A stretch of 64,000 bases of DNA from Dysgonomonas sp. 521 (GCF_010501055.1 NZ_QVMO01000012.1:21472-85471); one strand, 5' to 3'; numbered from the stretch's first letter, positions 15,985-25,896 are shown. Notes: generated by a model not told the origin, from the sequence alone. Numbers and translations are program-made.

Positions 15985-16968
15985 ATGATAAACTATAGCA
16001 TCATAATACCCCACCTAAATATACCACAGCTACTTCAGCGTTGTTTAGATTCAATTCCTCGTCGCAAGGATGTCCAAATTATAGTAGTGGATGATAATAG
16101 CGACCCAGCAATCGTTGATTTTGAGAAGTTCCCGGGATTAAATGATGCATCAGTAGAATTGGTCTTTTCAAAAGAGGTAGATAAAGGAGCAGGATATGCC
16201 AGAAATATTGGAATGGAAAAAGCTATTGGCAAATGGGTACTTTTTGCCGACGCGGACGATTATTTTGTTGCTAACATGCTCGATATTTTAGATAGTTACA
16301 AGGATGAAGATATGGATATTTGTATCTTTAGACCTGGTTCTAAAGAGCCTGTCACTAAAAAAAGAATACTCGGTTATAATATTTATCTAGATGCATATTT
16401 TTCTGGAGATATAACAGAAAGGGATGTCGCATCTCTATATCCTGTACCATGGAGTAAAATGGTGTCAAGAGATTTTCTGCTGAAAGAAAATATAAAGTTT
16501 GAAGAAGTTCTTTTTAGTAATGATATATTATGGAGTACAAAAGTAGCAGTTTTTGCTCAAAAAATAATATGTTCAGATACTATTTTATATATTGTTACAG
16601 CTAGAAATGGAAGTCTTACTACTATTCGAACAAGGGAGGCTTTGCAAACCCGCTTTGAGGTATCTTTAAGGCGTAACTTATATGTACGATCGATTGGGGA
16701 AATAGAGCATGAAGCTCCTATAATGCATTCATGGCTTATTCCAACCATGCAAACTGATGTTTTCTTATTCTTTTCAATACTTGCTAAGATTTTGAAAAAA
16801 GGAATGATTCATTCAGGGAAAAGAAAACGTGAGATATTGTACAAAATGGATAAAAGGTTCAATAGACATTTTTATAAGCATCCATATCTCTATATCATTA
16901 GCGTGTTTCTTTTTGCCAGGCCTTGGAAAGTACTGAAAAAATATTGCAGACCAAATATTGGAGGTTAA
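15985..16968 (+). CDS. GT2 family glycosyltransferase
   Basis: This 327-residue protein has an N-terminal GT-A domain (about 1-210). Its start MINYSIIIPHLNIPQLLQRC, the VVDDNSD segment and the metal-binding FADADDYF near residue 90 are characteristic. The C-terminal third is basic with a hydrophobic stretch near 297-315, which may dock it on the membrane. It probably adds a sugar to the glycan moved by the flippase just upstream. Like the flippase it is AT-rich. The unit ends at a bidirectional terminator. Confidence 0.85.
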   Translation: MINYSIIIPHLNIPQLLQRCLDSIPRRKDVQIIVVDDNSDPAIVDFEKFPGLNDASVELVFSKEVDKGAGYARNIGMEKAIGKWVLFADADDYFVANMLDILDSYKDEDMDICIFRPGSKEPVTKKRILGYNIYLDAYFSGDITERDVASLYPVPWSKMVSRDFLLKENIKFEEVLFSNDILWSTKVAVFAQKIICSDTILYIVTARNGSLTTIRTREALQTRFEVSLRRNLYVRSIGEIEHEAPIMHSWLIPTMQTDVFLFFSILAKILKKGMIHSGKRKREILYKMDKRFNRHFYKHPYLYIISVFLFARPWKVLKKYCRPNIGG

Positions 16969-16973
16969 AAAGC

Positions 16974-17004
16974 AAAAAAGGATGACCATCAGCCATCCTT
17001 TTTT
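16974..17004. terminator. Bidirectional terminator
   Basis: Eleven-bp arms (AAAAAAGGATG at 16974-16984 and its complement at 16994-17004) sit between the convergent glycosyltransferase and pgl genes, with A and T tracts on both sides. Confidence 0.88.
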
Positions 17005-17022
17005 ATTATACTCTTTCCTTAC

Positions 17023-17748
17023 TCACAGCAAACTTGCCGCATCCGCATCCAGGAACCAATACAGATACCCTTTCTTCGGATCTACCTTTGCGGCAGGATA
17101 CTTATCCTGAAACTGATTTCTGTTCTTGATAATGTCTCTCACCTTTTCGGCTTTACCTTTTCCTGTAGCAAGGAACACGGTGTATTGCGCATTGTTGACT
17201 ACCTGCCCGCTAAGGCTTACACGTTTCATCTTACTTTCGGGGTGCTCGCCTATCACGCAGATTTCTTTACTATCCCACAGAGACAACTGGTCGGGAAAAA
17301 TAGAAACGGTATGGCCATCATCGCCCAGTCCCAGCATAATCACTTCGAAGCAAGGAAGGTTGCGGCGTTGCAGGACACGAGTTTCCAGTATCTTGCTATA
17401 CCAGTCGGCTTCTTCCTCCGGTTCATTCTCTCCATGAATACGGTAGATGTTATTCTTAGGAATTTCGGGAACCTTGTCGAACAAATGGTCTTTTGTCATC
17501 CCATAGTTATTCATCACATTTTCGGGTGGCACGCAACGTTCGTCGCCCCAGAAGAAGAATAAACGGTTCCAGTCTATTTTATCTTTACAGTTTTCTGCCC
17601 AATAGTCAAACACGACCTTTGGTGTAGTTCCACCCGACAAAGCGATGTTAACACGCGGATATACATCCATTAACTTTTGAATGAATGCCGTAAAGCCCTC
17701 ACTAAGGGCGGTAGCATCCGGATAGATGTTGATTTCTTCTTTTATCAT
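17023..17748 (-). CDS. pgl: 6-phosphogluconolactonase
   Basis: This 241-residue protein is of the usual DevB/Pgl length. It hydrolyses 6-phosphogluconolactone to 6-phosphogluconate, step two of the oxidative pentose phosphate pathway. The phosphate-loop motif NIALSGGTTPKVVFD near residue 35, FFFWGDERCVPP near 84 and LGLGDDGHTVSIFP near 140 are present. Its start overlaps zwf by 4 bp (ATGA), giving tight coupling to the preceding enzyme of the pathway. Confidence 0.95.
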   Translation of the reverse strand: MIKEEINIYPDATALSEGFTAFIQKLMDVYPRVNIALSGGTTPKVVFDYWAENCKDKIDWNRLFFFWGDERCVPPENVMNNYGMTKDHLFDKVPEIPKNNIYRIHGENEPEEEADWYSKILETRVLQRRNLPCFEVIMLGLGDDGHTVSIFPDQLSLWDSKEICVIGEHPESKMKRVSLSGQVVNNAQYTVFLATGKGKAEKVRDIIKNRNQFQDKYPAAKVDPKKGYLYWFLDADAASLL

Positions 17749-19280
17749 AGTTCACAATATATGCCATCATCTGATAGGTTTTTACATGGGTACCGCCATG
17801 TCAGGTGTTTGCCTTCGATAAGGTCGTCGGCGCAATTCGGCCCCCACGATCCGGATGGATAGCCATGTAGCGGTGCATCAGGATTCTTTTCCCAGAAATC
17901 GAGCAAAGGCTGCACAAACTTCCATGTAGCTTCCAGTGCATCGCCTCGGATATATAGCGTAGAATCGCCTATCATACAATCGAGCAGCAAACGTTCGTAT
18001 GCCTCAGGCAGATAGGTGTCCTGTAGCTGGGAATAATGGAAGTCCATATTTACATTTTTTACCTGATAACCGCTTCCCGGAACTTTCATCTTCGTTTTCA
18101 GCAGGAGGCCTTCATCAGGTTGTATGCGTATAACCAACTGGTTTTCCTCCTGACTTAAGTCTGCACTCTCAGGGAATAGCTTCTGCGGAGCAGGCTTGAA
18201 ATGTATAACCACCTCTGATACTCGTGTAGGCAGGCGTTTTCCTGTGCGCACATAAAACGGCACGCCGCCCCAGCGCCAGTTGTCGATGAAGAGCTTCATA
18301 GCAACATAAGTTTCTGTACGGGAATCCGGGTCTACATCTTTTTCTTCACGGTAACCTTTGGCATACTTGCCTTTAATATTTGCAGCCATATATTGTCCGC
18401 GAATAACGTTCTTAAACAGATCATCGTTTGTCATAGGACGCAATGCCTGGAATACTTTCAGCTTCTCATTACGGATAGACACCGAGTCGATTGACATCGG
18501 CGGCTCCATCGCCACCAGAGCTACTACCTGCAACAGATGGTTCTGCACCATATCGCGCAATGCACCGGAGTGGTCATAGTAGCCTCCACGATTTTCCACT
18601 CCTATATTTTCAGCAGCAGTTATCTCCACATGACTGATATAATTCCTGTTCCAGAGCGGTTCGTAAATACCGTTAGCAAAGCGGGTTACCAGCATATTCT
18701 GCACCGTTTCCTTACCCAGATAGTGGTCGATACGGTATATCTGGTCTTCTTCATAATCCTGTTGCAGTGAAGCATTTAATTCTACCGCCGACTTGAGGTC
18801 GGTACCAAAAGGCTTTTCTATAATAATCCGTCTGAAGTTTCCCTCTTCCTTATTCAATCCCTGTTCTGCCAGAAATTTAGGCACGAGCGGATAAAGCGAG
18901 GGCGGTGTAGACAGGTAGAAAATATAATTACCATCCGTACCTGCCTCTCTATCCAGTTGTTCCAAACGGTCTTTCAGTTTGGAGTACTCTTCGCCATCAT
19001 CCGTATTTATTGCAAGATAATGCAGCTTCTGAGAAAAAGCATTTAGTTCCTCATCCGAAGCATCTTTTGCTGTGGCGAATTGCCTGATACCGTCCTTCAT
19101 CTTATCACGGAAGGTATCATCTGTAAACTGTGTACGCGCAACTCCCAGCACTGCAAAATTCTTTGGTAGCGAATTTTGCTTATGCAGGTCAAAGATAGCG
19201 GGTACCAGTTTCCTGTATGTCAGATCACCAGAGGCCCCGAAAATAATCAGAGCCTGGTTTTGAGTTGGTTTTGATTTCAT
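17745..19280 (-). CDS. zwf: Glucose-6-phosphate 1-dehydrogenase
   Basis: This 511-residue enzyme (from the ATG at 19280; an ATG four codons upstream is possible but lies in a GC-rich repeat) has the NADP-binding start ALIIFGASGDLTYRKL. It also has the substrate-site motif RIDHYLGKETVQN near residue 185. It oxidises glucose-6-phosphate to the lactone. It is coupled by a 4-bp overlap to pgl and separated from gnd by a repeat element of about 180 bp, so the three pathway enzymes are contiguous. Confidence 0.96.
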   Translation of the reverse strand: MKSKPTQNQALIIFGASGDLTYRKLVPAIFDLHKQNSLPKNFAVLGVARTQFTDDTFRDKMKDGIRQFATAKDASDEELNAFSQKLHYLAINTDDGEEYSKLKDRLEQLDREAGTDGNYIFYLSTPPSLYPLVPKFLAEQGLNKEEGNFRRIIIEKPFGTDLKSAVELNASLQQDYEEDQIYRIDHYLGKETVQNMLVTRFANGIYEPLWNRNYISHVEITAAENIGVENRGGYYDHSGALRDMVQNHLLQVVALVAMEPPMSIDSVSIRNEKLKVFQALRPMTNDDLFKNVIRGQYMAANIKGKYAKGYREEKDVDPDSRTETYVAMKLFIDNWRWGGVPFYVRTGKRLPTRVSEVVIHFKPAPQKLFPESADLSQEENQLVIRIQPDEGLLLKTKMKVPGSGYQVKNVNMDFHYSQLQDTYLPEAYERLLLDCMIGDSTLYIRGDALEATWKFVQPLLDFWEKNPDAPLHGYPSGSWGPNCADDLIEGKHLTWRYPCKNLSDDGIYCEL

Positions 19281-19330
19281 TTGCCCCTCCAATCCTCCCC
19301 AGGGGAAGGTTTTAAATTAGCATTCATTAT

Positions 19331-19514
19331 GAGCCTGTTTAAATTTTAGCGAAAATTTTATTATACCTTTTTCTTCGTTCATTTTTAGGCTGTTTTAGGC
19401 TGTTTTTTCCTTTCTCTCAACTCAACCAACGGTCACAGGAGCGAAGCGTATGTAAAAAAACATCTCTAAAACATCTCTAAAAATTTGAACGAATAAAATT
19501 TAAACAGTTTCTCA
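19331..19514. repeat. TIR-family element, full length
   Basis: It begins gagcctgtttaaatttta and ends aaaatttaaacagtttctc, which are inverted repeats of each other. The middle has the two ggctgtttt repeats, the caggagcgaagcgtatgt motif and the paired catctctaaaa units. Its right end meets the gnd stop codon at 19512-19514. Confidence 0.8.
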
Positions 19515-20408
19515 GTCTTTCTTGATCTCGTGTCCGCCAAACTGGTTACGCATAGCAGCAAGCAGTTTCATGGCATAAGAAGACTCCTGTCTCGATTCGA
19601 AGCGTGTAAAGAGTGAAGCTGTAATCACATGGGCAGGCACATCAAAGTCCATAGCCGTTTGCACTGTCCAGCGGCCTTCCCCGCTATCGGCTACATAGTC
19701 TTTTATTCCATCCAGGTTTTCATTTCCTTCCAGTGCGTTGCCAATCAGTTCGAGCAGCCATGAACGTACTACAGAACCCTGCATCCATACTTTCGATACT
19801 TTCTCTAGGTCTACCCCATATGGCGAGTTCTTCATTATCTCGAAACCTTCGGCATAAGCCTGCATCATACCATATTCGATACCATTGTGCACCATTTTCA
19901 CCATATGTCCGGCTCCGCTTTCGCCACAACGCATATATCCATTCTCAGGGGCAAGGCTTTTAAAGATTGGCTCAGCAAAGTCACAGGCTTCTTTGTCGCC
20001 GCCATACATCAGGCAGTAACCGTTCTGAAGTCCCCATACGCCACCGCTGGTACCGCAGTCGAGATAATGGATTCCTTTTTCCTTTACCTTCTTGCCTCTT
20101 TCTACAGTTTCGCGCCAGTAGCTGTTTCCTCCGTCTACAATTATATCGTTCGGATTAAGTAATGTGAGCAGTTCGGCGATGTTTGCTTCCACCGGTTTGC
20201 CGGCAGGCACCATCAGCCATACCAGCTTGCGGCCTTCCAGTTTACTTACTAAGTCACTCAAGCTTGATGCAGCGATAGCTCCTTTGGCTGCCGCCTCGTC
20301 CACCTCTTTCTGGGTAAGGTTATATACTACGACTTCATGTCCGTGATTCAAAAGGCGTTCAACCATTTTGCCGCCCATCTTTCCTAATCCTACAAATCCA
20401 ATTTTCAT
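19512..20408 (-). CDS. gnd: 6-phosphogluconate dehydrogenase, decarboxylating (GndA/YqeC type)
   Basis: The chosen start at 20408 gives 298 residues and places the Rossmann motif GFVGLGKMGGKM at the N-terminus; the frame up to 20453 adds an unlikely tail. About 300 residues is the short form of the enzyme, unlike the 470-residue E. coli Gnd. Substrate-site motifs DGGNSYWRETV, GTSGGVWG and KMVHNGIEYGMMQAYAEG are present. It makes ribulose-5-phosphate, CO2 and NAD(P)H, completing the oxidative pentose pathway with zwf and pgl downstream. Confidence 0.93.
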   Translation of the reverse strand: MKIGFVGLGKMGGKMVERLLNHGHEVVVYNLTQKEVDEAAAKGAIAASSLSDLVSKLEGRKLVWLMVPAGKPVEANIAELLTLLNPNDIIVDGGNSYWRETVERGKKVKEKGIHYLDCGTSGGVWGLQNGYCLMYGGDKEACDFAEPIFKSLAPENGYMRCGESGAGHMVKMVHNGIEYGMMQAYAEGFEIMKNSPYGVDLEKVSKVWMQGSVVRSWLLELIGNALEGNENLDGIKDYVADSGEGRWTVQTAMDFDVPAHVITASLFTRFESRQESSYAMKLLAAMRNQFGGHEIKKD

Positions 20409-20787
20409 ATTATGATATATTATTGTTTGTGATTTTATATAATTAACAAGCAAATGCCTGAAAAGTTAAATTCAAAACTATGCTAAGTTACAATTTTTAT
20501 AATTAAGTATGTTAAATACATTCTATTATTATATTTATAGTTATGTATAAGAATTGGAGACCAGACATTTACCATAATACTATGTAGTATAAATTTATTC
20601 TATATCAACAATCAACGTATTATATTTATCTATAATTCTGTTTCGAATAATTCATGCCAACCAGTAATAGAACAAACTCGGAGAATGCTAATTGATATAA
20701 TTAACAAAAAAGAGCAATTAGATTAAAAATATTTAATGGTTCCCTTTGTTTTAGCTAATAATATACCCAGTTTCGGGATTTTGATAC
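20409..20787. other. AT-rich divergent intergenic region
   Basis: This is the gap between the divergent gnd and LysE genes. No ORF, RNA or clear hairpin is seen. It must hold the gnd promoter, but no convincing TAnnTTTG box was found on the minus strand. Confidence 0.4.
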
Positions 20788-20795
20788 TATCTTTG
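20788..20795 (+). promoter_or_regulatory. Bacteroidota -7 box for the LysE-type gene
   Basis: TATCTTTG matches TAnnTTTG, 91 bp upstream of the ATG at 20886. Confidence 0.55.
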
Positions 20796-20885
20796 TGCAG
20801 ATGAGGGATGTTTCTGTCTATCTAAGTTTATACTTCTATAGCTATACCATGTTGAAAAACAGGTGTTCCCGCTAAAAAAGAGTTA

Positions 20886-21533
20886 ATGGTATCTATCATT
20901 ATAAATGGATTGTTTATTGGTTTTTTATCTTCCGCACCTATGGGGCCGGTGGGTATGTTGTGCATACAGCGAACCCTGAACGAAGGAAAAAGACACGGAC
21001 TGTTTACAGGACTTGGGGCTGCAGTAGGCGATATGCTGATAGCATTATTAGCTATTATCGCGGCCTTAGGATTGGGCTTTAGTACTGAATTTATTCAACA
21101 GCACGAAGGTCCGCTAAAGGTTGTAGGCAGTATCGTCCTTATTGTATTCGGATACGTTGTTTACAACAAGAACCCCTCGAAGAATATAACAAAGCTGAAA
21201 GAAAACTCAATGTCATTCTGGAAAGTATTCGTTTCTTCCCTTATCCTTACCATATCCAATATAGCTACGCTCTTCCTCTATATAGCCCTTTTTGCCCGTT
21301 TTAATGTGATTGACGCCGACAAACCTTTCGGGTACGACCTTATTACCATCTTATTTATAGGTATAGGCGCCATATTGTGGTGGTTGCTTGTGACGTACAT
21401 TGTGAACAAACTACGCACCCGTTTCAATCCGAGAGGGCTTCAGATATTTAATAAGATAATTGGTGTGCTGCTGATTGGCCTTGGGGTTGCGGGTATTATT
21501 ACCGGAACGCTGATGGGCATTGACTTCTTCTGA
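20886..21533 (+). CDS. LysE-family exporter
   Basis: This 215-residue protein has six predicted membrane helices and the family signature near the N-terminus, GFLSSAPMGPVGMLCIQRTL, followed by a Gly-rich helix GLFTGLGAAVGDML. LysE/RhtB proteins export amino acids or related small molecules; the substrate cannot be assigned. It is monocistronic and convergent with the DUF6056 gene, with only 5 bp between the stops. Confidence 0.85.
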   Translation: MVSIIINGLFIGFLSSAPMGPVGMLCIQRTLNEGKRHGLFTGLGAAVGDMLIALLAIIAALGLGFSTEFIQQHEGPLKVVGSIVLIVFGYVVYNKNPSKNITKLKENSMSFWKVFVSSLILTISNIATLFLYIALFARFNVIDADKPFGYDLITILFIGIGAILWWLLVTYIVNKLRTRFNPRGLQIFNKIIGVLLIGLGVAGIITGTLMGIDFF

Positions 21534-21538
21534 TCCGG

Positions 21539-22924
21539 TCAGTTCTTCAACCTGATTTTTATTCCATAATAACGAGACATCAATACTTCCGAATACGGGT
21601 CTTCGCCATGTATATATGCGCTCCCGTTGTATTGCTCAAACACACAGGAATCCAAACCTTTCGACTTTGCTTCCTCTATTATTGCTTCACGTTGGGCTAC
21701 TATATCCCCATAGTTTCTGAGATCTTTTATGCTTAAATAAAAAGTGAATACGAAGCTGATTAAAGCTACTGAGATAACGGAAAATCTGACCTGTCTTAAA
21801 AAACTATTCCTGTAATCGAGATGATAGATACAAATACCTGTCGCTATAATCAGGAACGTAACGACACCGAATAGCGCCCTTCGCGGAAACGATGGTGATA
21901 ACAGCATCGCATACACTGCGGCCATTGCTGCAATCCCGTATATGAAAACAAGTTTCAGGCGGCTTTCCTTTTCTCCTTTCGGAAAACGGTTATATACAAT
22001 GAGCATAACAAGGCTGACGAGCAGGAGAGGCCCGCTATAATAGAAAAGGGTCAGCGTCCATGTAAACAGGCGGTACCCCAAAGTGTACAAATTAAGCGAT
22101 ACCGAATCGCCTGCCCTCATATAATTGCCGGGAGCCAGTATCATGACGGCAAATCCGGCAATAGCGCCAACTAGCCCGCAAACTGCCCAAACGGGCACCT
22201 GCCATTTACGGGAACGAAAATAGACGATATATAATATTCCGCCCAGGATCATTGCCGCCGCGGTATTCTCATTTGTCCATCCGGCCAATATGCCTAAAAA
22301 GAGAATGCATATTGAGGCCACAACCCGAAACGGAGTATTGGTATGTTTAGCTTCATACAGGCGATATGGCAACAAAAAGAGTAAGATAAGGCATGTGCCC
22401 CACAGGTAGTTAGCCGAACCGGTTATCCACAGGATAGTATCTCCAAAAACAGGCTGCAGGAACCATATAGCCATATTTATCAGGATAAACAATGAAATAC
22501 TGCTTTCCCTTTTGCCCTTTATATGCAAATAGATAAGGAACACATATCCAAGATAAGCCAGCGAATTCAGCAGGTCGGCAATACAGGACGGCAGCATCAG
22601 CAATGCCTGCGCGATAAAATGTACCACGCTTCGCCCTCCCCATAAATAGTAGTGGTTGACCTGCGAATGTATGATGTCGCCAAGGGAGGATATGCGCCCT
22701 TCTTCGCCGTAAATATACAGATAAGCAAAATCGTCGGAAATAACAGGGGTAAATATATTCAGCAGGAATATAGCTGAAAAACATACAAGCAGCACAATAG
22801 TCCAGCAAATAGGCCTTCCCACTTTTGAGCCTGCAGATGCATTGAGGAATGCATCAAACTTATCATACGTTTTGCGTATAAAAGAAATCCCTCTCTCAAA
22901 AGCATCCGACTGAATATCCATCAA
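21539..22924 (-). CDS. DUF6056-type membrane protein
   Basis: This 461-residue polytopic protein has about 10 membrane helices. The early acidic segment FTPVISDDFAYLYIY and the later WITGSANYLWGT and LAGWTNENTAAA motifs resemble the DUF6056 family, which looks like a GT-C-type or oligosaccharide-unit membrane enzyme. The function is unknown. A -7 box lies at 22944-22951. It is downstream of the nrdJ terminator and so independently transcribed. Confidence 0.75.
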   Translation of the reverse strand: MMDIQSDAFERGISFIRKTYDKFDAFLNASAGSKVGRPICWTIVLLVCFSAIFLLNIFTPVISDDFAYLYIYGEEGRISSLGDIIHSQVNHYYLWGGRSVVHFIAQALLMLPSCIADLLNSLAYLGYVFLIYLHIKGKRESSISLFILINMAIWFLQPVFGDTILWITGSANYLWGTCLILLFLLPYRLYEAKHTNTPFRVVASICILFLGILAGWTNENTAAAMILGGILYIVYFRSRKWQVPVWAVCGLVGAIAGFAVMILAPGNYMRAGDSVSLNLYTLGYRLFTWTLTLFYYSGPLLLVSLVMLIVYNRFPKGEKESRLKLVFIYGIAAMAAVYAMLLSPSFPRRALFGVVTFLIIATGICIYHLDYRNSFLRQVRFSVISVALISFVFTFYLSIKDLRNYGDIVAQREAIIEEAKSKGLDSCVFEQYNGSAYIHGEDPYSEVLMSRYYGIKIRLKN

Positions 22925-22943
22925 TGAAGTAATTTAATCAATG

Positions 22944-22951
22944 CAAAATTA
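22944..22951 (-). promoter_or_regulatory. Bacteroidota -7 box for the DUF6056 gene
   Basis: The minus strand reads TAATTTTG, matching TAnnTTTG, 20 bp before the start at 22924. Confidence 0.5.
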
Positions 22952-22962
22952 CGATAAAAAAT

Positions 22963-22994
22963 AAAAGCAGCAAGTTATAATTCTTGCTGCTTTT
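22963..22994 (-). terminator. Intrinsic terminator of the ribonucleotide reductase gene
   Basis: Perfect 12-bp arms at 22963-22974 and 22983-22994 with an 8-base loop, followed on the minus strand by a T-rich run. Confidence 0.88.
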
Positions 22995-23017
22995 GATTTA
23001 ATTATATGAGATTACTT

Positions 23018-25567
23018 TTATCCGCACTTAGAAGCGCCACAGTTTGTACACTTCATACAGCCTTCCTGATATATCAGTGTTTCGAGTCCGCATACAGGGC
23101 ATTTTTGTCCTTTAGCTTCGGTTTCGTTAGGCAGGTACTTTTTGAGGGCACGCTCAACACCGTTTTTCCATGTATTGATCGTTTCGCTGTTCAGTTCCAG
23201 CCCCTGTACCAGTTTTACAACCTGGTCGATAGGCATACCGTAACGAAGCACTCCTGATATAAGCTTGGCGTAATTCCAGAACTCCGGATTGAATTTTCCA
23301 TTCAGGCCTTCGATTGTAGTCTTATACCCTCTTTTATTCTTGAACTGGAAGTCGTATGAACGTTGCCCTTCATCATTCATCGTCTTGATAATGACTCCGT
23401 GGTTTACATTCTTCGGTAAGACGAGTCCCTCATCGTCATCGGACAAACCTGTGAAAATTTCGTACGGGCGCCCGTCCAATAAGCCGATAAAGGCGATCCA
23501 TTTTTCTTTGTTGTTCTGGAATTTGATAACATCAGCCATCAATTCGCGTGGACGTTCCATCACTATTTGCGGACGTTCGTAGCAGTCCCCGCAGTCTTCT
23601 TCCTCCTTCTTCTTGTCGCTGTCGTTGGCAATGAGTACACCCGCGCGCGAGCCGTCACGGTAAACGGTGCATCCTTTGCAGCCGCTCTTCCATGCTTCTA
23701 TATATAGCTGGTTTACCAGATCTTCGGATACATCGGCAGGCAGGTTGATGGTAACGCTGATGGAGTGGTCTACCCATTTCTGTATACGTCCCTGCATTTT
23801 CACCTTTTGCAACCAGTCCACATCATTCGATGTAGCCTTGAAGTATGGTGATTCGGCCACCATCTTTTCCACTTCCTCGTTAGTATATCTTTTGGCTGTA
23901 GGGTATCCTTTGCTTTCCATCCATGTTACGAATTTGTGGTGGAATACAACATATTCTTCCCACGAATCGCCATTTTCGTCTATGAAATCCACACGTACAT
24001 CCTTGTCGTTAGGATTAACCTTGCGGCGGCGTTTGTAAACAGGCAGGAATACAGGTTCTATACCCGATGTAGACTGCGTCATCAGGCTGGTGGTGCCTGT
24101 AGGGGCTACGGTAAGACAGGCGATATTACGGCGTCCGTATTTTTCCATATCTTTATATAGCTGAGGGTCAGCCTCTGCCAGACGATTGATAAACGGATTG
24201 TTTTTCTCGCGATTAATATCGAATATTTCAAATGCGCCGCGTTCTTTTGCCAGCTCAACCGACGAGCGGTATGCGGCAATAGCCAGTGTGCGGTGTACTT
24301 CTTCGGCGAAGGCCGTAGCTTCCTCCGTTCCGTAACGGAAGCCCATAGCGGCGATCATATCCCCTTCGGCTGTTATGCCTACTCCTGTACGGCGTCCCTG
24401 CAATGTTTTTTTACGTATTTTTTCCCAAAGATGCCTTTCCGGCCATTTTACCTCTTCTGTTTCGGGGTCGTCTTCTATTTTTTTCAGGATTTTATCAATC
24501 TTTTCTGTTTCAAGGTCGATAATATCGTCCATGATGCGTTGGGCAAGCCCTACATGTTTCTTGAACAGTTCGAAGTCGAAGTAAGCATCCTTTCTGAACG
24601 GATTAACGACATACGAATACAGGTTGATTGCCAGCAGGCGGCAACTGTCGTAAGGACAAAGCGGAATTTCGCCGCAAGGATTTGTCGAAATCGTTTTAAA
24701 GCCGAGGTCTGCGTAACAGTCCGGAACAGATTCCCTGATGATGGTATCCCAGAATAATACGCCCGGTTCGGCTGATTTCCATGCATTATGAACGATTTTC
24801 TTCCATAACCCAGTGGCATCGGTATCTCTTATGGTTGTCGGATTTTTAGAATCTATCGGGTACTGTTGTGTATATTGTGTGCCGTCTACCACAGCTTGCA
24901 TAAACGCATCGTCAATCCGCACCGACACATTGGCTCCCGTTACTTTTCCCTCTATCATTTTGGCATCGATAAAGGACTCTGAATCAGGGTGTTTGATAGA
25001 TACACTCAGCATCAATGCGCCACGGCGTCCGTCCTGAGCGACTTCCCGTGTAGAGTTGGAATATCTTTCCATGAACGGCACCAATCCTGTAGATGTAAGG
25101 GCTGAATTTTTTACAGGAGACCCCTTCGGGCGGATGTGTGATAAGTCGTGCCCTACACCGCCTCGGCGTTTCATTAGCTGCACCTGCTCTTCGTCGACAC
25201 GTATAATAGCCCCGTATGAATCGGACGGGCCATCCATCCCGATCACAAAACAGTTTGACAATGAGGCTATCTGGTAATTGTTGCCAATGCCGGTCATCGG
25301 GCTACCTTGTGGTACAATATATTTGAAATGATCGAACAGACCATACAGGTCTTTGTTCGTAAGTCCGTTCTTATACTTTGCTTCGATGCGGGCTATTTCA
25401 TTAGCCAGACGCCAATGCATGTCTTCCGGCGACAATTCGTAAATATTGCCGGTCGCATCTTTCAATGCGTATTTGTTTACCCATACTTTAGCGGCAAGTT
25501 CATCGCCGTCAAAATAACCTAATGCTGCATTATATGCCTCATCAAAAGTGTAAGCCTTCTGTGCCAT
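23018..25567 (-). CDS. nrdJ: Adenosylcobalamin-dependent (class II) ribonucleoside-diphosphate reductase
   Basis: This 849-residue enzyme reduces ribonucleotides to deoxyribonucleotides using B12. The active-site loop STNPCGEIPLCPYDSCRLL (near residue 300) has the radical-site Cys, and LTVAPTGTTSLMTQSTSGIEP follows near 480. The C-terminus holds a four-Cys zinc ribbon (KCPVCGLETL and CMKCTNCGASKCG), typical of the NrdJ form of Bacteroidota. It is monocistronic. No cobalamin riboswitch could be recognised in the leader. Confidence 0.93.
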   Translation of the reverse strand: MAQKAYTFDEAYNAALGYFDGDELAAKVWVNKYALKDATGNIYELSPEDMHWRLANEIARIEAKYKNGLTNKDLYGLFDHFKYIVPQGSPMTGIGNNYQIASLSNCFVIGMDGPSDSYGAIIRVDEEQVQLMKRRGGVGHDLSHIRPKGSPVKNSALTSTGLVPFMERYSNSTREVAQDGRRGALMLSVSIKHPDSESFIDAKMIEGKVTGANVSVRIDDAFMQAVVDGTQYTQQYPIDSKNPTTIRDTDATGLWKKIVHNAWKSAEPGVLFWDTIIRESVPDCYADLGFKTISTNPCGEIPLCPYDSCRLLAINLYSYVVNPFRKDAYFDFELFKKHVGLAQRIMDDIIDLETEKIDKILKKIEDDPETEEVKWPERHLWEKIRKKTLQGRRTGVGITAEGDMIAAMGFRYGTEEATAFAEEVHRTLAIAAYRSSVELAKERGAFEIFDINREKNNPFINRLAEADPQLYKDMEKYGRRNIACLTVAPTGTTSLMTQSTSGIEPVFLPVYKRRRKVNPNDKDVRVDFIDENGDSWEEYVVFHHKFVTWMESKGYPTAKRYTNEEVEKMVAESPYFKATSNDVDWLQKVKMQGRIQKWVDHSISVTINLPADVSEDLVNQLYIEAWKSGCKGCTVYRDGSRAGVLIANDSDKKKEEEDCGDCYERPQIVMERPRELMADVIKFQNNKEKWIAFIGLLDGRPYEIFTGLSDDDEGLVLPKNVNHGVIIKTMNDEGQRSYDFQFKNKRGYKTTIEGLNGKFNPEFWNYAKLISGVLRYGMPIDQVVKLVQGLELNSETINTWKNGVERALKKYLPNETEAKGQKCPVCGLETLIYQEGCMKCTNCGASKCG

Positions 25568-25782
25568 CTATCTATATTTTATCTTTTTTAGAAAATTCTA
25601 TCTTGTGTGAGTAGCATTTTGTTTTCCCGATGCAATATTAGTCATAATATAAGGATGAAACAAACGTTATAAGTTTTATTTATTAACAAAAACAAAAGTT
25701 TTCCATTTCAAAATGTAATTATTTAATATACAGGATTTTAAATTTTACTGTTTAAGAAAAAGTTTTCCAATTTGATTTTTGT

Positions 25783-25896
25783 ATGGATAAAAAATTAAAA
25801 CAAAGTATTATAGATAAAGTTTATGAAATAAGCAAAAAAAATAACCGGAAAGATTATTTTAACCTTTCCGATTATTATACAATTAAATTAAAGTAA
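25783..25896 (+). CDS. Small ORF ending in a repeat element
   Basis: Thirty-seven codons from ATG at 25783 to TAA at 25894-25896 give a basic, helical peptide starting MDKKLKQSIIDKVYEISKKN. The stop codon is supplied by the left end of the TIR element (aagtaactgttt). It could be a genuine small protein or the 5' stub of a gene truncated by the element. I see no homology. The gap 25568-25782 upstream holds nothing recognisable. Confidence 0.35.
   Translation: MDKKLKQSIIDKVYEISKKNNRKDYFNLSDYYTIKLK

Noticed and set aside
25568-25782. Cobalamin riboswitch ahead of the B12-dependent reductase
   Set aside because: No B12-box-like sequence or suitable hairpins could be recognised in the leader.
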